A DNA stretch of 39,881 nt from Campylobacteraceae bacterium (GTDB lineage Bacteria > Campylobacterota > Campylobacteria > Campylobacterales > Campylobacteraceae). The stretch covers positions 1-39,881 of the forward strand of contig JAIRNE010000008.1 of NCBI GenBank assembly GCA_031258205.1, in the 5' to 3' direction. The notes beneath the pieces are model-generated. The model was not told where the DNA came from and ran no database searches. It saw nothing but the letters and a program-made list of their open reading frames with translations. Both the position numbers and the translations under genes were made by a program. Every line of letters begins with the position of its first letter. The first letter of the stretch is position 1. Shown one piece after another: positions 15,771 to 21,659 of the stretch.

Positions 15771-16661
15771 CTATTTTAACACAGAAAAGTTTGTAAACTT
15801 TAGCGGCTCTATGTATCTTGCATAGTGTTTATATAACATATCTGGGTTTGAATGCCCTAAGATATAACATAGTTCGCTTATCTTAACGCCTTTATCCAAA
15901 GCTGTAATAGCAAAAGTGTGGCGAGTTTGATATAGAATCCTATTGTTTTCCATGCCGCATTTTCTAAGCAAAGCGTGCCATCTATAAAACAAGCTGCATG
16001 CACCCTTTACATTAGGAAAAATGCGACCTGTTTTAGTTATCTTTTTTTGATCTCTAATAAATGTTTTAAGTTCTCTAAGAAGCGGTACGCGGCGTGGATT
16101 GTAGGTTTTAGGGGCATCTATAACATTCTTGTAAATATGTTTTGTAACATAGATACTTTCCTCGTTTATATCTTCCCAATCCAGAGCTGCAACCTCTCCT
16201 ATCCTCATACCTGTAAAAAATAAAAACGCAAGAAAGTTTCTAAACCAACCATTTGCATTATTTAAGAGCAGATTTATCTCTTGCTTTGTAAAGGGGTGCG
16301 GTTCTTTTTTTGGCTGCCTTCTTTTCATTTTTATCTCATCAAAAATATTTTTTTTGATCTTTTTATCAACAACAGCGCATTGTAATATACATCTAAAAAG
16401 GCTTATCACGTGTCGCTGTGAATTGCAATACAGATGAGAAATATCTTTGCATATCTGTTCTACTACATGTCTATTTATTTTTTTAATGTGCAATTTTGCA
16501 TATTTTACTATGTATCTTTTGTATATAGATGTATAGTCAAGGATAGTAGAATTTTTATATTTTCTTATATGCATGTGTTTATAAAAGTAGTATTCAACCG
16601 TGTATTTATCGCGAGAGAAGGCAGCAGCTAAAAAGCTGCTGCTATTAAGTAACTTTATCAA
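15771..16661 (-). CDS. Tyrosine recombinase / phage integrase, 296 residues
   Basis: A full-length integrase of about the usual size with an N-terminal SAM-like core-binding domain (about 22-105) and a catalytic domain (about 120-296). Catalytic residues are present: Arg153 in T-G-M-R-I-G-E, His254-equivalent region with Arg257-His258 in Q-T-R-H-T-F, Gly279-His280 in L-G-H-S-N, and Tyr290 in Y-K-H-Y-A-R-Y. The position equivalent to the first His of H-x-x-R is Tyr254, a tolerated variant. The start overlaps the stop of the upstream gene by four bases. The gene is noticeably more A+T-rich than the recombinase beside it, hinting at a separate origin. Confidence 0.8.
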   Translation of the reverse strand: MIKLLNSSSFLAAAFSRDKYTVEYYFYKHMHIRKYKNSTILDYTSIYKRYIVKYAKLHIKKINRHVVEQICKDISHLYCNSQRHVISLFRCILQCAVVDKKIKKNIFDEIKMKRRQPKKEPHPFTKQEINLLLNNANGWFRNFLAFLFFTGMRIGEVAALDWEDINEESIYVTKHIYKNVIDAPKTYNPRRVPLLRELKTFIRDQKKITKTGRIFPNVKGACSLFYRWHALLRKCGMENNRILYQTRHTFAITALDKGVKISELCYILGHSNPDMLYKHYARYIEPLKFTNFSVLK

Positions 16662-17131
16662 CTTCCCTCCTTAATATTTAGCTCTTTAATCTCTTCAAGC
16701 ATTTTTACTCTCTCGTCTGTTATCTCGTTCAGCTTTTCTTTGTATCTATTAACAGCTGCAATAAGAGATCTTGCATAACGCATAACGCCTGTCTTTTTTA
16801 TCTTTTCGGGGCTATCTATGTATTTTGGGTGTTTGCTGTTTATTCTTTCCCAGCCATCTCCATCGTACTCCATCTCCTTAAAGAGGATCTTATTTTCGTC
16901 TTTATCCCAGACTGCCCAAATTTCCTTATTATCACTATCATAGGTGCTTTGCTTATATAATTCATCACCCGTATAAATAGTTATCAAATACCTATTGGAA
17001 TAGATATCTATGTTTTCTTTTATTAATTCTCCAAACTCTGCCCATTTTTGAATGAGCGCCGTTTGCAACTCTTTTGAAACTTTTCTGTTTCTTTGCGCGA
17101 TTTCTTGAATCTCTTTTCTTAGACTTTCCAT
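16658..17131 (-). CDS. Hypothetical acidic protein, 157 residues
   Basis: AAAGGA precedes ATG 17131 on this strand. The product has helical, Lys/Glu-rich ends (about 1-40 and 115-157) around a beta-rich centre with many Tyr, Trp and Asp (residues about 48-90). No signal, Cys cluster or DNA-binding motif is obvious. Its stop overlaps the integrase start, so the two are co-translated and it may be an accessory or regulator of that integrase. The family is not recognised. Confidence 0.55.
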   Translation of the reverse strand: MESLRKEIQEIAQRNRKVSKELQTALIQKWAEFGELIKENIDIYSNRYLITIYTGDELYKQSTYDSDNKEIWAVWDKDENKILFKEMEYDGDGWERINSKHPKYIDSPEKIKKTGVMRYARSLIAAVNRYKEKLNEITDERVKMLEEIKELNIKEGS

Positions 17132-17155
17132 TATTTATCCTTTATGGTATAATAA

Positions 17156-17178
17156 AGGCTGGAGTTTACCTCCAGCCT
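17156..17178 (-). terminator. Hairpin downstream of the 39-codon gene
   Basis: A 9-bp stem (AGGCTGGAG / CTCCAGCCT) with a five-base loop. On the - strand it is followed by TTATTATA and lies 18 bases past the stop of the gene at 17197-17316. A TATAAT also occurs on the + strand at 17148-17153, so a promoter in the other direction cannot be excluded. Confidence 0.45.
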
Positions 17179-17196
17179 CTTGTTTAAGGCTTATGC

Positions 17197-17316
17197 CTAA
17201 CCTATGGTTCGTGGGAGTTTGTTAGCGAGGTGGAACATAGCCGCAAACTCCCTTATATCTATCAGCTCTAAGCGGGCTAATAGGAAAGCTAAATCTCTTA
17301 GCTTCTTTCTTAACAT
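17197..17316 (-). CDS. 39-residue small protein with near-perfect ribosome binding site
   Basis: ATG 17316 follows AAAGGAGG at a seven-base spacing, the best Shine-Dalgarno match in the window. The product (M-L-R-K-K-L-R-D-L-A-F-L-L-A-R...) is amphipathic and helical with basic ends, and a hairpin follows its stop. No family is recognised. Standing first after a palindrome-rich region, it could be a small regulator or a leader peptide for the downstream 157-codon and integrase genes. Confidence 0.55.
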   Translation of the reverse strand: MLRKKLRDLAFLLARLELIDIREFAAMFHLANKLPRTIG

Positions 17317-17362
17317 TGGTTTTCCTCCTTTCTCAGTTTCCTGAAAAATTTGTAAAGAACTC

Positions 17363-17380
17363 GTAGATTTTTAAACCTAC
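17363..17380. promoter_or_regulatory. Operator-like palindrome
   Basis: GTAGATTT - TT - AAACCTAC; seven of eight arm positions pair. It sits about 50 bases upstream of the 39-codon gene on the - strand, a natural position for a repressor site. Confidence 0.35.
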
Positions 17381-17407
17381 AATGGAATTATTGCATATTC
17401 AATATTA

Positions 17408-17453
17408 AAACATACTTAAAATCAATCAGAATATGATTAAGTAGTGTATGTTT
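17408..17453. promoter_or_regulatory. Compound inverted repeat upstream of the 39-codon gene
   Basis: The outer arms AAACATAC and GTATGTTT are perfect 8-bp inverted repeats 30 bases apart. An inner inverted repeat, AATCA-GAATA-TGATT, lies between them. The arrangement resembles an operator bound by a dimeric or tetrameric repressor. Confidence 0.4.
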
Positions 17454-17477
17454 GCCCTTTTTTCTTATATTTGGGTA

Positions 17478-17523
17478 AGCCCTGCGCTTATTTTGCGGCA
17501 GCAAAATAATAAGCACGCAGGCT
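17478..17523. repeat. Long imperfect stem-loop
   Basis: Arms AGCC(C)TGCG-CTTATTTTGC and GCAAAATAATAAG-CACGCAGGCT pair over about 17 positions with small bulges, around a GGCA loop. It has no downstream T run on either strand. It may be a structured RNA element or a protein-binding cruciform. Confidence 0.35.
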
Positions 17524-17740
17524 TCCTATTGTTATTGCGTGCGGCGCGCAAGCTCTAAGGCGTGTAGATCCTCTTTTTACGTCTTTTTTTAAGCTCTAAC
17601 GCATAGGGTGGGGGAGAGGCAAATAAGATAAAAAGAACGGACGGGGCGGGGTTTTGGTGCGGGTTTGGAAAATTTCTGCCCCGCGCGTAAAGTGCAAGGT
17701 TGCAAGCGTTCTTGTCTTAAATATCTGCCTTAATATGTGA

Positions 17741-17771
17741 AAATGTATCTTTTTAACAAAAAGATACATTT
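17741..17771. repeat. Perfect 14-bp hairpin with three-base loop
   Basis: AAATGTATCTTTTT, loop AAC, then its exact reverse complement. It is preceded by ATATGTGAA (17733-17741), a word found again at 18043-18051. It works as a terminator-like stem only weakly, because no clean T run follows the stem. Confidence 0.5.
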
Positions 17772-17774
17772 ATT

Positions 17775-17845
17775 TTAAGTTTCAAGCTGTTTTTTTTAAG
17801 TTTCGGGGCTTGTTTAAGGTTAAGAGCGTTTTTGGCTTAAGGTTA
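17775..17845 (+). repeat. Four phased TTAAGKTTM repeats (iteron-like)
   Basis: TTAAGTTTC at 17775-17783 and 17796-17804, then TTAAGGTTA at 17814-17822 and 17837-17845. Start-to-start distances are 21, 18 and 23 bases, close to two helical turns. Such spacing is typical of iterons or cooperative repressor sites. Confidence 0.4.
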
Positions 17846-18028
17846 CATGGTTTGCGCGCGCGTGAAACATTATTACATCGTGTTTTTTCTCCACAGATGG
17901 TCGGCATCACGGCAGTTTATGGGGGGGGTATGTACCCATTTCGCCCATCGCGCCAATATGTCCGTTGGTTTATAATTTTTATAATTTTTGAAAAACTTGC
18001 CCTAATGTGAACAATTGCGCCAAACAGT

Positions 18029-18051
18029 ACATATTCACATGAATATGTGAA
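18029..18051. promoter_or_regulatory. Interleaved palindromes built on ATATGTGAA
   Basis: ACATATTCA-CA-TGAATATGT (18029-18048, perfect 9-bp arms) shares bases with TTCACAT-GAAT-ATGTGAA (18034-18051, perfect 7-bp arms). TGTGAACAA occurs at 18006-18014 and 18046-18054, exactly 40 bases apart. This looks like a multi-site operator. Confidence 0.45.
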
Positions 18052-18337
18052 CAAAAAAGATTTTTTATATATGTTTTGGATTGGTTGAGTAGGCTCGCTT
18101 TCTCTTGCGTTGGCACTTGCAGGGTGCGCCCATTCCTCCCCCGTGTTGGGGCTTACGGCGTTTCTCTCTGCGGCGTTGAGGCTTACGCGTTTGCTTGTGA
18201 AACGTATAACTGAAAATGGTGTCGGTATTAGCTATAACACTGCCGGGAGCGGACGGTTAAAGATGAACGCTTGGACAATAACAAGGCTCAATAATTATGA
18301 CCATATCATTTTCGTGAAGTCAGGGAAATGATTAAAG

Positions 18338-19954
18338 TTAAAACAGCTCATCTCTCTCTATAGGTTCATACTCTTCTATCTCTTCCCAATCTTCCATCAT
18401 ATCATGAGAGCCTATAAATTCAACCATATAAGCAAGAGCGTCCATAAGGTCGTCATGCTTGCTTTCTACTTCAGGATCAAACTCCAAGAGTTCGGCTTCA
18501 AGTTCTATAGTAGCGCTTTGACGCTTGTTAAAAAATATCTTTCCAGTGATAAACAGCGGGTGAAGCTGCATAATGCGCAGATTTTTATTTTTACTGTGAT
18601 GAGACAGAGGAGTGATATTTATCTTTATCCCCGTCTCTTTTTGCGCCGCTTGTATGGTATAAAAGAAGTCATTCTGCGCCGAAGCTTTTTCAATGCCGAA
18701 ACTTATCGGGTTAAATGACGTTTGTATCCTAATAGCATTCACAGATTTTTCAAACGGCGTCCAATGCCCGCAGCTTATATCAAGTATGTATATATTATTG
18801 TCCTGTGCCTGCGCAAATGTAACTATAGCCGTTCTGTCAGCTCCGTCATAACTTGCAAGGTCCATAGTAGTATATATGCGGCAGGAAGATAACTCTATCT
18901 TTTTATCTCCAACTATAATATGGGTAGGCTGCGGGCATTGGACATTTTTTATATTTATCGCATCTCTCATAGTGATAGATGGAACGATATCTTTATATTC
19001 AAGTCCATCGAAATAGTTAAAATCCTCTCTTTTAAATACTTGTCTTTCGGGAGAAAAAGGTTTACACATATACTCTTGATAAAACTCGTTCTCTAAGCCG
19101 CGAGATGAGAACATATTTTTCATGTTCTCTATATAGTCTAAACTAAAACGAGATGCCCATGTAGGTTTGCCGTCCTTGAGTATAGGATATACTTTTATAT
19201 CCCAATCATTCTGATGCGTTCTTCCAACAGGTTCGTCCGTATCCTCATTAGGTATGTCGGGGTTGATTATATTATTTAATAGACTGGCTACATGTACGAT
19301 AGTACCCAATATATAAACTTGACCTCTTATAGGGTGTAGTGTCGGGAGTAAATCCGCATAAAAAAACCGCTCAATCTTTTTTCTGTTTGATGCGCTGCCG
19401 ACTGCAAACTGTCCGACAGTGCTTTCCATATCATCACATACGATGAGGGTTGGTCTAATGCCATTTTTAACGTAACCTCTCGGACTTGTACCTACCGATA
19501 TACTTACAATATAACATGTTTTCTCTAAACATCTGCCTGTCTCATCTTTTTTACCTTTATTGACAATTATGTCTATCTTCTCTTTTGTCCACTCTTTGCC
19601 CGGTTCTATCGCATAACCTTTTCTTCCTGCCTCTATTATCATATTTTTGATATCAGACAAAAAGTTCTCCGCCTTTTCTCTGTTTGCAGAGCAAAGAAGA
19701 GTAAAGGGTTCAAACTCAAAAAATACGCGGCAAAATATATTTACTTTATTTAAGAGGGTAGTTTTTCCTGCGCCTCTAAAAATAGCTGCGGCTTTATACT
19801 GTTCGTCGCCGTTTATAAAATTTAGTATGTCTAAGTGAAACGCAGGTGTCGGATGCTCAAAGACTGAGGGCATTATATGCTTTGCAACTTTAAGCTGCTG
19901 GATTGGGGAAAGTCTATATTTGATATTTGGGTTGATTACTTTTGGCAAACTCAT
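18338..19954 (-). CDS. Phage terminase large subunit (TerL), T7/N4-like
   Basis: The 538-residue DNA-packaging motor has an ATPase domain with Walker A F-R-G-A-G-K-T (59-65) and Walker B L-I-V-C-D-D-M-E (170-177), plus a likely coupling motif L-G-T-I-V-H (216-221). The C-terminal RNase H-like nuclease shows Asp365 in M-D-L-A-S-Y-D and acidic H-D-D-L-M-D-A (500-506). Length is normal. The F-R-G-x-G-K-[ST] form of Walker A is typical of T7-like terminases. No strong ribosome binding site precedes ATG 19954. The gene is on the opposite strand from the late genes, and no small terminase subunit is recognisable in the window. Confidence 0.88.
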   Translation of the reverse strand: MSLPKVINPNIKYRLSPIQQLKVAKHIMPSVFEHPTPAFHLDILNFINGDEQYKAAAIFRGAGKTTLLNKVNIFCRVFFEFEPFTLLCSANREKAENFLSDIKNMIIEAGRKGYAIEPGKEWTKEKIDIIVNKGKKDETGRCLEKTCYIVSISVGTSPRGYVKNGIRPTLIVCDDMESTVGQFAVGSASNRKKIERFFYADLLPTLHPIRGQVYILGTIVHVASLLNNIINPDIPNEDTDEPVGRTHQNDWDIKVYPILKDGKPTWASRFSLDYIENMKNMFSSRGLENEFYQEYMCKPFSPERQVFKREDFNYFDGLEYKDIVPSITMRDAINIKNVQCPQPTHIIVGDKKIELSSCRIYTTMDLASYDGADRTAIVTFAQAQDNNIYILDISCGHWTPFEKSVNAIRIQTSFNPISFGIEKASAQNDFFYTIQAAQKETGIKINITPLSHHSKNKNLRIMQLHPLFITGKIFFNKRQSATIELEAELLEFDPEVESKHDDLMDALAYMVEFIGSHDMMEDWEEIEEYEPIERDELF

Positions 19955-20021
19955 GCCGAAAAGTATCGTTTGTTATTCGCCTTTTTTTATACTGTTTTTA
20001 CATTTTGATTTGTTTTAGCAA

Positions 20022-21215
20022 CTAACCCTTTTTTATACTCTCTAAATAATCCGACCACCACTGCATAAGCTTGGTTCTCTCCGTTAGATATTCGGCATGG
20101 TTATAGGCGGCTTTGACTTTATTCCGTTCCAAGTGGGCAAGCTGACGTTCTATGGCATCCGAATGTATGCCGTGAACGCTTATATTCTCGTGCAGGATTG
20201 TACTTGCAATGCCGCGAAATGAGTGCGCCACTATCTCGTCTCTTGTATAGTCAAGCCGTCTTAAAGCCTTTACAAGCGTTCCATCGCTGATTGGTTTAGT
20301 AGTTGTTACAGGACTTGGAAATAAATATTTGCCGCGTCCTGTTATCTCTTTAAGCTCTTGCAATATTTTTATGACTTGATTTGACAATGGAACTATATGA
20401 GGATCTTTCATTTTCATTTTTTCTGGGGGAATACGATAAATCTTTTTTTCAAAATTAATTTCACTCCATTCGGCAAAGCGGATATTTGCGGGTCGTAAGA
20501 ATACATGAGGCGCAAGCTTGAGAGCATATCTTGTAACGATATTGCCGTGATACTCGTCAATGGACAATAGAAGCTTTCTTAACTCTTTGCTGTCTGTTAT
20601 GACAGGGTAATTCTTTTGCGGTATTCGTTTGAATACGCTTTTTTTATCAATGTCTTTTACAATATTATGTTTGGTATATCCCATAGAGACGGCATAAGTG
20701 AATATTTGACTAAGGGTATTCAGCGTTTTATCAAGCGTTTCTATATGTCCCTCAGCTTCTATGTTTTTACCAAATCGTATAATATCTTGCACGGTTAAAT
20801 CTTGTATGCCGTAATGTCCCAATTTTGGTATTATGCGTTTATTGATAAATATATTGATGCTTTTTTGGTAACTGTCGGCAAATCTATCACGATTAAGCTC
20901 CCGCCACTCTTGAGCTATACTCTCTATAGTATTAGATTGTGAAACTCTTGCATACTGCGGGTCAAGTTTGTTTTTGAGATATTCTTTGTATTCGTCTCTT
21001 GTTTGACGCGCCTCTTTGAGTGAGGTCTGCGGATATACTCCGACAGAGATTGTTTTTTGTTTATTGGCAAAGATATAGTTAAAACGCCAATATTTAGCTC
21101 CTGACGTTTTAACCAATAAAATCAATCCATATCCGTCTGATAACTTATAATCTTTTGCCTTTGCTTTCGCATTTTTAATCTGCGTATCATTAAGAGGTTT
21201 TACCGTCTTTGGCAT
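20022..21215 (-). CDS. int: P4-type tyrosine integrase, 397 residues
   Basis: The frame is open to 21275, but M-P-K-T-V-K-P-L-N-D at ATG 21215 with AAAAAGG upstream is the conventional start. Residues 1-85 match the DUF4102 arm-binding domain (L-N-D-T-Q-I-K-N-A-K...L-S-D-G-Y-G-L, then S-V-G-V-Y-P). About 95-190 is the core-binding domain and 205-397 the catalytic domain. Catalytic residues are complete: Arg241 in F-L-R-P-A-N-I-R, His331 and Arg334 in H-S-F-R, His361 in L-A-H and Tyr371. Such integrases insert elements into the 3' ends of tRNA genes; tRNA-Pro ends 176 bases upstream, which fits well. Confidence 0.92.
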   Translation of the reverse strand: MPKTVKPLNDTQIKNAKAKAKDYKLSDGYGLILLVKTSGAKYWRFNYIFANKQKTISVGVYPQTSLKEARQTRDEYKEYLKNKLDPQYARVSQSNTIESIAQEWRELNRDRFADSYQKSINIFINKRIIPKLGHYGIQDLTVQDIIRFGKNIEAEGHIETLDKTLNTLSQIFTYAVSMGYTKHNIVKDIDKKSVFKRIPQKNYPVITDSKELRKLLLSIDEYHGNIVTRYALKLAPHVFLRPANIRFAEWSEINFEKKIYRIPPEKMKMKDPHIVPLSNQVIKILQELKEITGRGKYLFPSPVTTTKPISDGTLVKALRRLDYTRDEIVAHSFRGIASTILHENISVHGIHSDAIERQLAHLERNKVKAAYNHAEYLTERTKLMQWWSDYLESIKKG

Positions 21216-21225
21216 AGCTAACCTT

Positions 21226-21278
21226 TTTATGGTCTCAATGAAAAAATTGTACCATAAAACCATAAAAAAGACCATAAA
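21226..21278. repeat. Repeated ACCATAAA sites upstream of int
   Basis: ACCATAAA occurs three times (21251-21258, 21259-21266, 21271-21278) and once inverted as TTTATGGT (21226-21233). They lie between the integrase start and the attachment tRNA, where arm-type integrase sites or operators for int autoregulation are usually found. Confidence 0.45.
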
Positions 21279-21390
21279 GAAACAAGAATGTATAAGTATT
21301 TATAGGGATTTAACGGGACGCAAGAAGTTTTAAAAGAGGCGATTTAAAGGGCTTTTCGGGACGTTTTGGGATTTAAGGGGATTTGTAAAA

Positions 21391-21468
21391 TGGTCGGGGT
21401 GACGGGACTTGAACCCGCGACCTCTACCACCCCAAGATAGCGCGCTAGCCAGGCTGCGCTACACCCCG
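21391..21468 (-). tRNA. tRNA-Pro (anticodon UGG), probable prophage attachment site
   Basis: The - strand folds into a full cloverleaf: acceptor CGGGGTG/CACCCCG, D arm GCGC, anticodon stem CTATC/GGTAG with loop TTGGGGT (anticodon TGG), T arm GCGGG/CCCGT, and encoded CCA. A -10 TATAAT lies at 21482-21487 on the same strand. The 3' end faces the P4-type integrase gene, so its last bases are the likely attB/attP core. The matching second copy would be at the far end of the element, outside the window. Confidence 0.95.
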
Positions 21469-21481
21469 AAACCAAACGAGT

Positions 21482-21487
21482 ATTATA
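21482..21487 (-). promoter_or_regulatory. -10 box of the tRNA-Pro promoter
   Basis: TATAAT on the - strand, 14 bases upstream of the mature tRNA 5' end at 21468. No good -35 is visible, as is common in Campylobacterota. Confidence 0.6.
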
Positions 21488-21659
21488 CACATAAAGATTT
21501 AAAGTTTCATTTGACGGCGTGAAAAATTTTTTAAAGTTTTTCACATCTTTTTCACGGTGTGAAAGCGTGAATATAAAAAAAATATTTATAGTAAACAGTA
21601 TGCCTATTTTTTCGTTTTATTTGCGTATATTATATTTTAAACAAAGCTGAAAAAATAGA

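Larger units (their letters stand above)
17317..18337. other. 1 kb stretch without a convincing gene; repeat- and palindrome-rich control region
   Basis: No frame here combines a start, a ribosome binding site and natural protein composition. It holds operator-like palindromes (17363-17380, 17408-17453), a long imperfect stem (17478-17523), a perfect 14-bp hairpin (17741-17771), four phased TTAAGKTTM repeats, a G8 tract (17931-17938) and interleaved palindromes at 18029-18051. The last 250 bases are richer in G+C and include a frame (18110-18331, TTG start) with a lipobox-like L-A-G-C but no visible ribosome binding site. The stretch lies between the recombinase block and the terminase gene, so it may hold an operator, origin or packaging site. 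Confidence 0.5.

Noticed and set aside
17810-18010. 66-codon frame spanning the G8 tract
   Set aside because: No ribosome binding site, composition unlike a folded protein, and it overlaps repeats and promoter-like sequence. Kept only as context for the homopolymer finding.
21541-21600. Repeated GTGAAA and TTTCAC words between tRNA-Pro and the dynamin genes, considered as a CRISPR-like array or att repeats
   Set aside because: The words are short, irregularly spaced and A+T-rich. No spacer-repeat pattern exists and they do not match the tRNA end.
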